A stretch of DNA of 64,000 nucleotides from Panulirus ornatus (GCF_036320965.1 NC_092279.1:20093429-20157428); one strand, 5' to 3'. Shown: positions 22,859 through 35,558, counted from the stretch's first letter. Numbers and translations are program-made. Notes: generated by a model not told the origin, from the letters alone.

Positions 22859-22977
22859 TTCCGCAAGCCTAGTTTGACACTGTATCGTGAACTGATGGTT
22901 TACCCCGGTAATTGGGAAGCACGACTGCCAACGCGATGTAAATTCTACGTGCGTTCCCGAAAGAATACATAAGTCCC

Positions 22978-23170
22978 TGAGCACGACTGTACGACCCCTT
23001 AGGCACGACGGTACGACCTCAAGCACGACGGTACAACACTTAGGTACGACCTTTGGGTATAATAATTTGGCATTATGACCTGAGCCTTTAGGGTCAAGTC
23101 AAAGGCACTGGACATGCTAATTCCAAGGGTCAAGCCGTCGTGCCTAAGGACCGTACCATCGTCTCTAAAG
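22978..23170. repeat. Dispersed GTCGTACC-type repeat, inverted pair
   Basis: TACGACCCCTTAGGCACGAC and GGTACGACCTCAAGCACGAC on one side are answered by CCGTCGTGCCTAAGGACCGT near 23130. Related pieces occur near 24470-24545, 30400-30500 and 42742-42835. Confidence 0.6.
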
Positions 23171-23715
23171 GTTCTAGTAGTAAGGCCAAGCTCAAGGGGC
23201 CAATACAGGTCGAAGCCACACCATCCAACATCGCCATATAACATCGTATTTGTCGTTCACCATTTTCCTTCGTACGACATTTTCTTTACGTCTTGCAATT
23301 AGCTTCGCGCTACTAAAACCCTGACAATGTTTAAACCAATATTCATGGTTTCTTGAACGCGTTCGTATCCCAAACCAAGTTACAGTCTAACTGGTGATTT
23401 AACTGTTGATAACACAAATACAATAGACGTACCTAATTCTACAAGGCTTGTCATGTATTTACAAAAAAAAAATCCACGTTACTTTTCATAGTATTGTTTG
23501 TGGGAGGTGAATAGGGAGAGGAGGAGCCACAGAACAAAATGGTGTTCTGGAAGGGTCGATTGGGGATGCCTTGAAGAACGACCCTATTCTAATGGGAAGG
23601 CTGCGTAAAACAAACTGGGCCAGGGGAGATGGTTGGAATGCGTTAGAGAACAATACAATCCTCAAATCGAGACGTCTTGCAGCCAGCCAATGTCGAACAT
23701 TGTTATCTCAAACGG

Positions 23716-23718
<3 letters not shown>

Positions 23719-23778
<60 letters not shown>
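23719..23778. repeat. (TA)n microsatellite
   Basis: About 30 TA units. Confidence 0.97.
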
Positions 23779-23780
<2 letters not shown>

Positions 23781-23864
23781 AGTGAAGTAGTGAAATGGTG
23801 GCATGTCTGCTCGTGGTGTTCACCCCCAGCACCAACCAACGAGGGAGGCAGACCCCCCTTCTTC

Positions 23865-23866
<2 letters not shown>

Positions 23867-23946
<80 letters not shown>
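23867..23946. repeat. (AG)n microsatellite
   Basis: About 39 AG units. Confidence 0.97.
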
Positions 23947-23948
<2 letters not shown>

Positions 23949-24305
23949 AAAACCCCATTAGACGGAGATGGGAACCGAACCTAACCTCGCCCCATCCCTG
24001 TGCTAATATATACCCGTATTGCAATATAGTTATTTTCGCTCATGCTGACCACACTCACTATACCACTCTAGTATGACGTTGGCCAGTGCATCCCCTAGTA
24101 TGCGACTGTACAGTGACAAACCAGTCTATGTTATTGCACTGTGAACCACAGTGTGATGTATGGTGAGTCTCCCAATATTACACTGTACCTTCACTGAAAT
24201 ACCTTTCGTTGCTGGGGGGGAGAGTAGTTAAATGTATTAATACATACACATGCGAGGATACATATATTGTATATATGTATCGTTATGTATAAACACAAAA
24301 ACGCT

Positions 24306-24326
24306 CTCTGTCTGTCTGTCTGTCTG

Positions 24327-24390
<64 letters not shown>
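24306..24390. repeat. (TCTG)n then (CT)n compound microsatellite
   Basis: About six TCTG-type units pass directly into about 30 CT units. Confidence 0.95.
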
Positions 24391-24393
<3 letters not shown>

Positions 24394-24862
24394 AAGGTCA
24401 GGTCAAAGGTCAAGACGCCATATCCGCAGGGGGTCGACCCGCCGCGTTACAAACGTATCGTAACCCTCCCGTGCTCAGTGATCGTTACCACCGTACTCAA
24501 GGCTCGTCACCACCGTACCCAAGAGTCGTTACCACCGTATTCAACATACGATTCCACAATCCCATCCGAAACAGTGAACAGCATTTCGCCACTGGAGTAC
24601 CTCCAAGAGAGGAGCACAACACAGGGATCATATACCCTGATACCTGGCCCCCGCCAGCAGGATAAGCAACAACACACTTGGGGTCGCCTCGCCCCCCCAA
24701 GGCTGCCCCTCACCTCACCACAATGAATCAATTCACCGGGACCCAAGCACCTCCTCCACGGGGTATCCCGTGACGTCACGCCAGGTCTGTGAATTCCAGG
24801 ATGTCGGTCGCCAACGAGTCTACTCACCTGGTGCTTTTGTGTTTTTTTCCTATGAGAAACTA

Positions 24863-24864
<2 letters not shown>

Positions 24865-24934
<70 letters not shown>
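24865..24934. repeat. (TA)n microsatellite
   Basis: About 35 TA units. Confidence 0.97.
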
Positions 24935-24936
<2 letters not shown>

Positions 24937-25117
24937 AATATCCGTCTCAGTATCCATTGATATCAATGAATATTTGTGTTTATCCATAAGTACCTATACA
25001 CGAATATATCACACAATCTGAAAAATTTCAGTGCTTCTATAAACTTATCTATAAAGTGTACACACGTCGGTGACCCAATGAACAGTCTCTGTCAAGTCAA
25101 CCTCTTCAAGACTGGGT

Positions 25118-25565
25118 TCAGGATTCTTTATTACCGGTCGCATTTCGTCCAGGTCCCTTATTACCGGCCGAATATCGTCCAGGTTCCTTATTACCGGCCG
25201 AATATCATCCAGGTCCCTTATTACGAGTCGAATATCGTCCAGGTCCCTTATTACGAGTCGAATATCGTCTAGGCCCCTTATTACGGGTCGAATATCGTCC
25301 AGGTTCCTTATTACCGGTCGAATATCGTCCAGGTTCCTTACTACCGGTCGAATATCGTCCAGGTCCCTTATTACGGGTCGAATATCGTCCAGGTCCCTTA
25401 TTACGGGTCGAATATCGTCCAGGTCCCTTATTACGGGTCGAATATCGTCCAGGTCCCTTATTACGGGTCGAATATCGTCCAGGTCCCTGTCTTGCACGTC
25501 GAATACAGTCCAGGTCCCTCTATTACACGTCGAGAATCATCCATGTCTCTGTATCAAACGTCGAA
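25118..25565. repeat. 30-bp minisatellite, about 15 copies
   Basis: The unit is CTTATTACGGGTCGAATATC plus GTCCAGGTCC, with variants ACCGG, ACGAG and GTTCC; the last units are more diverged. On the minus strand the 30-bp period reads as a repeated decapeptide DLDDIRPVIR over 150 codons. Variation among units is not visibly biased toward silent changes, so I treat it as non-coding. Confidence 0.95.
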
Positions 25566-25865
25566 TAACCGACCTCAGCAATGAGAGGCCCTCTCTCCCA
25601 CCAGCGGCTCACTGTCACACCCTATACCTTCCTCCTCCTCCTCCTGTTATTCCTCATATACGCTCCCTCGCCTCTCATTACTGTGTAGTTTCCTTCAGCC
25701 ACTGCAACATCCCTTAAAACCCCGTCACCCCTGTCTTTGCCCATCTTAACTCTCCCTGAATCAATCAATAGCATATTCAACCCTCTCAACTCTTTCTAAC
25801 CCCCGTCAACCGTATACTCGAGCCTCTCTCACCCCCGTCAATGTTGTTTCCAATCATCTTAATTC

Positions 25866-25901
25866 TCTCTCTCTCTCTCTCCCCCTGTCTGGCAACCGTC
25901 T

Positions 25902-25970
<69 letters not shown>

Positions 25971-25987
25971 CTGTCTGGCAACCGTCT

Positions 25988-26049
<62 letters not shown>
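25866..26049. repeat. Duplicated (CT)n compound array
   Basis: (CT)n tracts alternate with two copies of CCCTGTCTGGCAACCGTCTC, so a tract and its flank were duplicated together. Confidence 0.95.
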
Positions 26050-26052
<3 letters not shown>

Positions 26053-26464
26053 GTTGATGAGGGTGGCGGAGTTGAGGGTGGAGGGGTGGAGGTGCTGGGG
26101 AATGGAGTTGAAGGGGGGTGGAAGGTGGGAGGTTACAATGAAGCTGGGGCCCGGCAGGTAAGTTTATTATCACTGCTCCCTCCTATGTTTGTTGCTTCTC
26201 CCTGTTGGGTTAGAACTCTTACCTTCCCACCCACCCACCTTCCTCCCTACCCACGTGCCACCTCTCCTCCTCCTCCTCCTCCCCCCACTTCCCACCTATT
26301 CTCCTCCTTACCCACGCACGTACAACCCTCTCCTCTTTCCCTCTCCCCCATTTCTACTAATCTCTCTTCCTTTTTTCCTGTGGTCAGCACCCATTCACCT
26401 TCGAGCCCTTACGGCGACGAGATTTTGGGGCCTTGATTAAAAAAACCACAGGGCTGGCGCGTAC

Positions 26465-26466
<2 letters not shown>

Positions 26467-26538
<72 letters not shown>
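26467..26538. repeat. (AG)n microsatellite
   Basis: About 36 AG units, complementary to the (CT)n block ending 420 bp earlier. Confidence 0.97.
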
Positions 26539-26540
<2 letters not shown>

Positions 26541-27151
26541 AAACAGGAAGCTTGATTGGCCCACGACTGGATTGTCTGGTGAAAAAAAAAAAAATAGAAA
26601 AAAAAAGTAACTTGACAAGAAAATGTAATTCCAGACTAAGATAACTCCAACAGTAGGTTATCTTCGCTGGTCAGGTACTCCATACTTCATCTTCGTCAGG
26701 TTGAGTTATCCATTACTGGTGATCTTTAGTGGGTCAAATCATCCTTGACTCGCCACAGTTATTCTTTGACAACACTGGATGATTAAGGTAATCTTTGATA
26801 TCAATTTGCGCTTGAAGTGATTTCTGATATCTTTGATATCTCGTGTTAAGACGATGGGGGGGTTAGGTTACCTTCCTTCCTCGATGGGTGTGGATGGAGG
26901 TAGCTTAAATCCATAAGGGGGTTAAACTTATCCTTTGGGGGATGGCTGAGTTATCCACCCCACCCCACCTGAGAGAGGTACCTGGCGAGGGGTAGCGGAC
27001 AGGTCGTCAAGGAGGACTTTGGACAGATCTTGCACGAGTTGGACAGGTGTTGGTGACGGCCTTAGACAGTTGCGGGTGTGTGTGTGTGGGGGGGAGGGGG
27101 GGTTCACCCGTCTCCAGGCTTGAGGGGGGGGGGGCGTTGGCTGATGGTTAA

Positions 27152-27152
27152 G

Positions 27153-27184
<32 letters not shown>

Positions 27185-27187
27185 GGG

Positions 27188-27257
<70 letters not shown>
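27152..27257. repeat. (GTT)n then (CT)n compound microsatellite
   Basis: About 11 GTT units (27152-27185), GGGAGT, then about 34 CT units. Confidence 0.96.
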
Positions 27258-27259
<2 letters not shown>

Positions 27260-27482
27260 GGAAACTCGTCCATCCCTTGTGATGGCATGAGCCTCCCATA
27301 CCAAAGATGACACGACCGAAGATAACTTCCACCAAAGACGGATTACTTCTCCCTGCCGCGGGATAACTCCCTAACTAACGAAGATAACTCGTCCAACTTA
27401 TCACTAATAACTTTACTTGTAAAGACTTATCTTATCAGGATTAACTTTACTCGACCAAAGAAAATGGCTGACTCCACCTCTC

Positions 27483-27890
27483 ACAGAGCCTCCACCCACC
27501 ACGGACTACTTCCACCCACTACGAACGACTTCCACCCTCCACGGTGTTCCTCCACCCACCACGGACTACTTCCACCCACCATGGACTACTTCCACCCACC
27601 ACGAACGACCTCCACCCACCACGAACGACCTCCATCCTCCACGGTCTTCCTCCACCCACCACGAACGACCTCCACCCACCATGGACTACTTCCACCCACT
27701 ACGAACGACCTCTACCCTCCACGATCTTCCTCCACCCACCACGAACGACCTCCACCCACCACGGACTACTTCCACTCACCACGAACGACCTCCACCCTTC
27801 ACGATCTTCCTCCACCCACCACGAACGACTTCACCAACCACGGACAAGCTACACCGAGCGCGCAAACTACTTCCACCCACCACGGAAAAG
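27483..27890 (+). repeat. 20-bp minisatellite, about 20 copies
   Basis: Units such as CCACCCACCACGGACTACTT, CCACCCACCACGAACGACCT and CCACCCTCCACGGTGTTCCT repeat every 20 bp, with three main variants in mixed order. Frames stay open by chance across the array. Confidence 0.95.
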
Positions 27891-28137
27891 CTACACCGAC
27901 CATAGCCGCCACGGACACAAGCAACCGCAGCCGCCGCCGCCGCCGCTGCCGCACGAGGCCCTGCCGCAGTTGCATTGCGTCATCCATTAGGCGAAAATGT
28001 TTACAGAACTTGAGGACACACCCCAGAGCGTCGTCAACAACGGGAGATAAGCCAACGCACTCTCACAAGCACAAACATCCTCTCTGCATCTTTCGTCGTC
28101 TCTAATTGGGACGGAAAGCGCCTGTCCTCGCACGAAC

Positions 28138-28197
28138 ACACACACACACACACACACACACAACCTACGGTCATAACCTACGTGGACACGTTACGGG

Positions 28198-28291
<94 letters not shown>
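28138..28291. repeat. (CA)n and (AG)n microsatellites
   Basis: (CA)n at 28138-28162, then about 47 AG units at 28198-28291. Confidence 0.96.
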
Positions 28292-28293
<2 letters not shown>

Positions 28294-28568
28294 TTACACT
28301 CGTACGTACGCGCAAGATAGGCACGTGCTTTCATACGAGTCTTTTAATGTATGAAGGGAAGGATAAGGGTGTTACTGGACTCTGCCTGCAGGTGGTGACA
28401 TCGCCAGTGCGACAGTTACCACCCATCGGCGAGGTTGTAGCGTCAATGGACGGAGAGGGAGGAGTAGGGAAGGGTTTCCGTAGCGGACCCTTCTCGCTCC
28501 CGGGAGTGTTCTATGTGATCCTGCTTCAGATTGCGGTGTACCCTGAAGGCTATAAAACGCCCCATTAG

Positions 28569-28985
28569 GTGTGATTACTATTTGTGATTACTGATTGTAT
28601 GTGTTACGGGGAGTGATCACTGTTTGTGATTACTTATTGTGTGTGTTACGGGGTGATTACTGTTTGTGATTACTTATTGTGTGTGTTACGGGGAGTGATT
28701 ACTGTTTGTGATTAATGATTGTGTGTGTTACGGGGAGTGATTACTGTTGGTGATTACTGATTGTGTGTGTTACGGGGAGTGATTACTGTTGGTGATTACT
28801 AATTGTGTGTTACGGGGAGTGATTACTGTTTGTGATTACTGATTGTGTGTGTTACGGGGAGTGATTACTGTTGGTGATTACCGCTTGTGTGTTACGGGGA
28901 GTGATTACTGTTTGTGATTACTGATTGTGTGTGTTACGGGGAGTGATTACTGTTGGTGATTACTGCTTGTGTGTTACGGGGAGGG
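28569..28985 (-). repeat. About 42-bp satellite derived from a SINE tail, about 10 copies
   Basis: Units contain GTGATTACTGTTTGTGATTA, GTGTGTGTTACGGGGA and variants (CTGTTGG, some lacking one GT). This is the reverse complement of the SINE family 1 tail (TCCCCGTAACACACAAATAG, then TAATCACAC). The array runs without a break into an antisense SINE at 28970-29255. Confidence 0.88.
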
Positions 28986-29060
28986 AGTTTTACACTCATG
29001 TTGCCCCCCGTCTCTTAACATTGTGTATATGTACCATGTCTTTATTCCTGTGTGTATATC

Positions 29061-29125
<65 letters not shown>

Positions 29126-29255
29126 ACACACGTACACACCAGCCTAAACAAGACACCCAATTATCGACAAGCTACGAGGGGAAGATGAACAGCTGGGTTG
29201 CCTGTGGACCAACCGCTGCGCCTCGGATTCTAACCAACTACACCACGGAAGCTCA
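28970..29255 (-). mobile_element. tRNA-derived SINE (family 1), antisense, with internal (GT)n
   Basis: On the minus strand the order is GTGGTGTAGTTGGTTAG (box A-like), an AGAATCCGAGG degenerate box B region, the body (CAACCCAGCTGTTCATC), an internal (GT)n (29064-29120), and the tail GAGTGTAAAACTCCCTCCCC ending in the expanded satellite. Confidence 0.82.
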
Positions 29256-29698
29256 CGTGTATGTACGTATGTGTGCGTGTGTTTTCTCCTGGGCGGCAAG
29301 GGCTCTGAGCCGTCGTTGGCTGAGTACGAACGGTTATACACGGATAACGAGAAAGGCTCGGAATATCTAACAATATTCTTACGAAAACCTCCCGTAAATC
29401 AACACGAAAGCTGGGTGCCCTTTACCTCTGCAAATTTGTTATTCATGAAATAAAAGAGTCATGTCTGTATCGCGAAATTTCGCCGCAGTCGACTCACGTC
29501 ACCTTTAGAATTTCATAAGAGTACTCGCGTGCTTTATCTAGGTACATGGAACATGCCAGGATAACCTGATGGTTATCGTCTTTCTGTAAAATAATCACAG
29601 CTACAACTACAGTCCTTTCTGGAATAACGAACTAATCGCTGTGGGGACATTCATCAACGCCACATACGATAATACTCATTAGTCAAACGACTATTCAT

Positions 29699-29831
<133 letters not shown>

Positions 29832-30315
29832 GCCAACGAAATTAAGCCTGTCCTAAGCTCTTGTTCTCAAATCTGTGAAGGATTTCATAGTACAAATTCC
29901 GCTATAGGATCTGAGAGGCCGGTAGAGTAGTACTAAGTAGGCTATCCTAACCACAACAGGGCTGCAAACTTAACCTTTATTCACAATACCGAAAAATCGT
30001 CTAAGGCGACCAAATGAGGATATAACCAAGATCAATAACGGAAAAAAAACAACACCATATGAACATATATCTTGGGAGAAGTAACAGAATTCGGGGAAGA
30101 AAAGAAGATATAACAAATATATGTTACAAAAGAAAAAAAAAAACCCAGATACGAAACAGATCTCCTGCTCCGGGACAGAAGGGCATTCGTGACATCGGGG
30201 GTGGTGGTGAGGGGGGGGGGATTGGTAACCTTCACCTTCATAAATTATTACGTGCACTCAAGGCTGTTTGTTACTCGATTCCACTATGTTAAGCAGCCTG
30301 AAAAATGCATAGCAT

Positions 30316-30318
<3 letters not shown>

Positions 30319-30383
<65 letters not shown>
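30319..30383. repeat. (CT)n microsatellite
   Basis: About 32 CT units, opposed by (AG)n at 30744-30813. Confidence 0.97.
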
Positions 30384-30385
<2 letters not shown>

Positions 30386-30741
30386 GTTTATAAAAATCAT
30401 GATCTCGACCCCTGGGTATGATGGCCGGTCAAGCCGCCATATACGAGGGTCGTATTTTTCATTCTCAAGGGTCGTAGTACCCTCGCGCGCTCACGTGTTG
30501 GTCCACTGTCGTACCGAACGAGAAAAATTCCACAATTCCGACAAAAGCAGCGAAGACCGATTAATATTTCGCCATCATCTCCTCCCTCACAGGAGACAAG
30601 CATTTCCAAAATCCTGCGGAAGGGCTCACGCCGTTTATTTTTCTCCCTGCGGTTGTTGACGCTCTGGCTTCCCGGATGTTGTACTACGTATTTAAGCGAG
30701 ACACTACAACCAGCTTCACACAAAAGCTGTCTTGAAAAACC

Positions 30742-30743
<2 letters not shown>

Positions 30744-30813
<70 letters not shown>
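30744..30813. repeat. (AG)n microsatellite
   Basis: About 35 AG units, complementary to the (CT)n 360 bp before it. Confidence 0.97.
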
Positions 30814-30815
<2 letters not shown>

Positions 30816-30984
30816 CGTCGACCAGACTAGTAAACAAGAAGCGTTTCCTCAAAAGTGTAAATATCATCACCAACTCTTGCCTGGGATGGCAAACGGGCAA
30901 AGCGGCCACGGCATACGATGATATTACCCGTAATCTTCTGTAATTCATTTATCTTAGGTACAAAAGCTTAGATTTTCACAATTA

Positions 30985-31485
<501 letters not shown>

Positions 31486-31545
<60 letters not shown>
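31486..31545. repeat. (AG)n microsatellite
   Basis: About 30 AG units. Confidence 0.97.
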
Positions 31546-31548
<3 letters not shown>

Positions 31549-31699
31549 TGAGTGAGAGAGAGGAACAAGAGCGTGTCTGGTGGCGGGGAGGATTTCGTCT
31601 CCCTCCAGCACTACTTGGCCTGGTCGGTGAGGGGGTGTTTGTTCGAGTGTTTGTAGATGCCAGTCCTAATAAACATCCTCTTAGCCAGTTATCCTGATT

Positions 31700-32868
31700 C
31701 ATTGTGATATTAAATTTATATTACATTACACCAGTAACGTGATACCATGCACTTTACGACGCGGTTCCGTGGCATAGTGGAGGAAAGTTTGTATACAGTC
31801 TTACTCCTTGAAAAAGAATATATCTTAATTTCATTAAATCTTGAAGAAACTATTCTATACCTTACATCTTCATTCTCATGCAATACGCGCCCACACCATG
31901 TGCAATGCCTGATTAAAGGATCAAACTCGACATTTAAAAATTCTTCAAAACATTTTCAAAGTCTAAAATGATTTAGTTTCTACCACTTACTGTATCAGTA
32001 ATAAAGAACAAGTAGCGAGATGGAGTCATTTAGCACCCATGTCCGCTACAGCGTCCGTCGGACTCCACAACCTCGCCACATCCTACGATACGATTATCAA
32101 ATCTTTATCAAGACTGAGTTGTATGTACTCCATGCCTCTGACAATCATGAAGACGAACGGTGAAAGATGAAAGCGTTAGACGTCATCAACAGTTGTACGT
32201 CCGGCAGTGCAAGTATTTTTCGTTTTTAATCGTACGGCTGGTAGGGGAGCTACGCCTTATAATCGTACGTCCGGCAGTGCAGCGGAAGACCGTTAACTTT
32301 TCGTCGGCAGCGCCCCAGCCGCCAGTCTACCGCTCGTCTGGCTAAAATCGCTGAGCTTTTGTGATCAACACAACCTGTTGGGTAAGTGTCACAAGGACTA
32401 CAGGCTTACGTACACGTCATGTGTGTCTATAATCTAACAAATCGAATCGAATCAATCCTCTCTCTGTAATTACCCAACTACCCATGTATCCACCCTTTCT
32501 TCATTTTTCATCTGAGTTATAATTTACGGATAATATCAACCTCCAAACTGAAGCATTACACAGATTCTGTACAGTACATTTACGAAGAGATTAGGGAAAT
32601 AACCTGGCACAACTGGCTTCCTTTGACTCAAAACAGGATACAATATTCAAAGAAAATACCAACATTGTGCCAAAAGCAGTAAAAACCCTGTATTGTACAA
32701 AAACGTGTTATAAATTCGACTGTTTGGGAAGAGCTCCACTAAAAATAAATAAAAGAGAATCTGGGTGCTTGAGCCAGCCCCGGCGAAACAAAGAACCACT
32801 AAGCGACGCCTCTTGCTCACCTCGGCAGTTGAATTATGAAACACTATAAATACAAACATATATACAGG

Positions 32869-32870
<2 letters not shown>
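31700..32870. other. Unique non-coding stretch with one short duplication
   Basis: No gene recognised. CGTACGTCCGGCAGTGCA-type sequence occurs near 32195 and again near 32263, about 70 bp apart. Confidence 0.45.

Positions 32871-32871
<1 letters not shown>

Positions 32872-32928
<57 letters not shown>
32872..32928. repeat. (CT)n microsatellite
   Basis: About 28 CT units. Confidence 0.97.
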
Positions 32929-32931
<3 letters not shown>

Positions 32932-33209
32932 GCACAGACAGATATCGGGAGCACTAGTGAGCCGGCACTTCAGGGGCTGTCTTGTGTCACTCCTAAGGAC
33001 CAGGTTAGTCGTATTTTCTTTTGTTTCGGCCACAAGCGGGTTGCTGGCTTTTCAACCCTCCCAAGAAAACATACAAACTCACCTTCTCACATACAACACT
33101 TCACAAGAAGTAACTCACACGACTCATTCTTCGTCAATCTCTTTTTTTTTTTTTTTCAAAGGTGAGCGATACACGCTAGCCCCAGCTATAGGCCAAAATT
33201 TTTCGTAAG

Positions 33210-33216
<7 letters not shown>

Positions 33217-33263
<47 letters not shown>
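33217..33263. repeat. (CT)n microsatellite
   Basis: About 23 CT units beside the (TA)n at 33270. Confidence 0.96.
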
Positions 33264-33264
<1 letters not shown>

Positions 33265-33265
33265 A

Positions 33266-33269
<4 letters not shown>

Positions 33270-33340
<71 letters not shown>

Positions 33341-33691
33341 TTTTCAAACTATTCGCCATTTCCCGCGTTAGCGAGGTAGCGTTAAGAACAGAGGACTGGG
33401 CCAATGAGGGAATATCCTCACCTGGCCCCCTTCTCTGTTCCTTCTTTTGGAAAATTAAAAAAATTGAGAGGGGAGGGTTTCCAGCCCCCCGCTCCCTCCC
33501 CTTTTAGTCGCCTTCTACGACACGCAGGGAATACGTGGGAAGTATTCTTTCTCCCCTATCCCCAGGGAAATATAAAAGAAGGAACAGAGAATTGGGCCAG
33601 GTGAGGGTGTTCCCTCAAAGGCCCAGTCCTCTGTTCTTAACGCTACCTCGCTAATGCGGGAAATGGCAAATAGTTTGAAAGAAAAAAGAAG

Positions 33692-33767
<76 letters not shown>
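33270..33767. mobile_element. Fold-back pair of family 2 elements with symmetrical (TA)n and A/T tails
   Basis: The order is (TA)n, T-run (about 33323-33344), an antisense copy (33344-33570), a sense 5'-truncated copy (33574-33680), an A-run, (TA)n (33707-33767). The arms at 33344-33449 and 33574-33680 are inverted repeats of about 107 bp, both ending in CAAACTATT/AATAGTTTG next to the T/A runs. The left copy keeps its head (CTTTTAGTCGCCTTCTACGA ... CCCTATCCCCAGGG) as the loop. Confidence 0.85.
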
Positions 33768-33771
<4 letters not shown>

Positions 33772-33802
33772 GGTGCTATGAAAATTATTCGAGAAGCAAT
33801 AC

Positions 33803-33805
<3 letters not shown>

Positions 33806-33855
<50 letters not shown>
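33806..33855. repeat. (AAT)n microsatellite
   Basis: About 16 AAT units. Confidence 0.96.
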
Positions 33856-33856
<1 letters not shown>

Positions 33857-34197
33857 TAATTTTGATTTTCAGAAATTCGTAAAGCTTTAGAACCTAATGG
33901 TTGTTTGGTGTCTTTTTAGCATGAGAATGATCACTAAAAACTTAAATCTATTGACAAAGATTCATACATTTTGTTTTATTTCAAAATGTATCAAAAAAAT
34001 CTAAATTCATAAATTCTGGATTCCTGTAAAAGAGTCACCGGTCTATGAAAGAGAGGTCAAATAGCAGCGGAAACTCTTCCTCAAAGGCTCCCAGAAGAGA
34101 GACTTAACAGAACCAAAGGAATTATTAGATAAACTTCAGCATTAGAACATCGTCCTTATGGCATCGAACACATCTCGATAACCCTGTTAGCATCAAC
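33856..34197. other. Non-coding, nothing recognised
   Basis: AT-rich sequence without recognisable gene or repeat. Confidence 0.4.
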
Positions 34198-34198
34198 T

Positions 34199-34230
<32 letters not shown>

Positions 34231-34436
34231 AGTGGTGGTTAGCATCGCTGACTATGATTTACGTACGGGCTTCGCCCGTGTTCGAATCCTGGGAGCGGTA
34301 ATCGGCCCACACCCAACCTAGGCGTTCATCCTACCATCATGGCTGGTCGATAAACGGATACCTGTGTCAAGTTACGGTGTATATGTGTGTGTGTGTGTGT
34401 ATATACACATACATTGGAATGTAAAACTCCATCCTC

Positions 34437-34480
<44 letters not shown>
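34198..34480 (+). mobile_element. tRNA-derived SINE (family 1), preceded and ended by (CA)n
   Basis: A (CA)n tract is followed by GTGGTGGTTAGCATCGCTGA (box A-like), GTTCGAATCCTGGGAG (near-perfect box B), the body (CACCCAACCTAGGCGTTCAT, then GGCTGGTCGATAAACGGATA), (GT)n at 34386-34402, and tail GTAAAACTCCATCCTCGTAA dissolving into (CA)n. This is the best-preserved box B in the window. Confidence 0.85.
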
Positions 34481-34482
<2 letters not shown>

Positions 34483-34686
34483 ATAAACACCCTTCACTGT
34501 GAACACTACTAATACAACTGTCTGTGTCACTCGTGTTCTGGTCGAGTGCTGGGCAGACTAGAGTACAATGTTAGTTATAAATTACCCATCAAGTCCACGT
34601 TCACTCTCAAAGGTCTTTTGGGGGGGCCTTGACATTCAGGCCTTCCGCGTGGTTCCGCCAGCCGCCGCCAGGCTGCAGCTTAACGT

Positions 34687-34713
34687 ACACACACACACAC
34701 ACACACACACACA
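34687..34713. repeat. (CA)n microsatellite
   Basis: About 13 CA units. Confidence 0.95.
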
Positions 34714-35270
34714 TGAGCAATCCCTGATGCATGTCGTTGGACAAACCCATAAATGCAATGCAGACACCTCGACGCCAGTCAATCGCAGGCACACATGGGA
34801 GGGAGGAGGAGGGGTTTCAAAATACCGTACGTTTCACTAGTCTTAGGCAACTCGACCAGCCAGATACTGCTCGAATAAGCCATACAAACACATACGCCTG
34901 TTTTCCAAAACAACGTTAATGTCAACTCATAAAACAGGGAGGACAAGGCTATAAATACGGCGCGCTGGTCCGCTTCGGAATCGAATCTTCTCCAACATTC
35001 GACCGAATATCGACCACACCTCTTACTTAAGTCTGGTCGATAGTGTTTCTCGCGCGGGAAAGACACTAAAATAAACGAAGATAAATATTGATGTACTAAT
35101 AATTCCACAAGAACTCGTGACACTGAGTACAACACATAACGTAACAACACGGTGACGTAAGGAATTGCCGTTGTGCACCAGTACAATGGATTAGAACGAA
35201 CTCTGTGTTATAACGTCCTCCGGTACTCGGCCACACACGTTATACGAAATGTTCTGTAAATCTTGAAGTT

Positions 35271-35309
35271 CACACACACACACACGTCTTGCGACCCGTG
35301 AGGTGGCAC

Positions 35310-35366
<57 letters not shown>

Positions 35367-35503
35367 GACCTCTTTACCATAAACACACACACACACACAC
35401 ACACACCATTATGCATGGACTCGGTACACCAACCCACTCCACACACACACACACACACACACACATCCGGGTAGAGTGAGTGGTCATGGTAAGGGAAGGA
35501 AAG

Positions 35504-35557
<54 letters not shown>
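35271..35557. repeat. Alternating (CA)n and (GT)n cluster
   Basis: Five tracts lie in 290 bp: CA (35271-35285), GT (35313-35362), CA (35383-35406), CA (35441-35465) and GT (35507-35557), separated by 20-42 bases. Opposite-strand tracts can pair with each other. Confidence 0.95.

Positions 35558-35558
<1 letters not shown>

Noticed and set aside
22515..22877. Poly-Asn / poly-Ile protein
   Set aside because: An imperfect ATT/ATC array, low complexity on both strands.
23571..23984. Frames with IYIYIY and RERERE runs here and at many other places
   Set aside because: They are translations of (TA)n and (AG)n arrays.
25045..25497. 150-codon repeat protein (decapeptide DLDDIRPVIR)
   Set aside because: It comes from a 30-bp minisatellite whose period is a multiple of three; no promoter, splice or codon-bias evidence.
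27464..28105. 213-codon His/Thr/Pro-rich frame
   Set aside because: It is made almost wholly of the 20-bp minisatellite; another forward frame is also open.
34230..34300. tRNA gene
   Set aside because: Boxes A and B are recognisable, but the acceptor stem does not close and the same body and tail recur elsewhere, so it is a SINE.
34779..35186. 135-codon minus-strand frame
   Set aside because: It runs through unique sequence but shows no domain, signal or codon pattern I recognise; length is compatible with chance.
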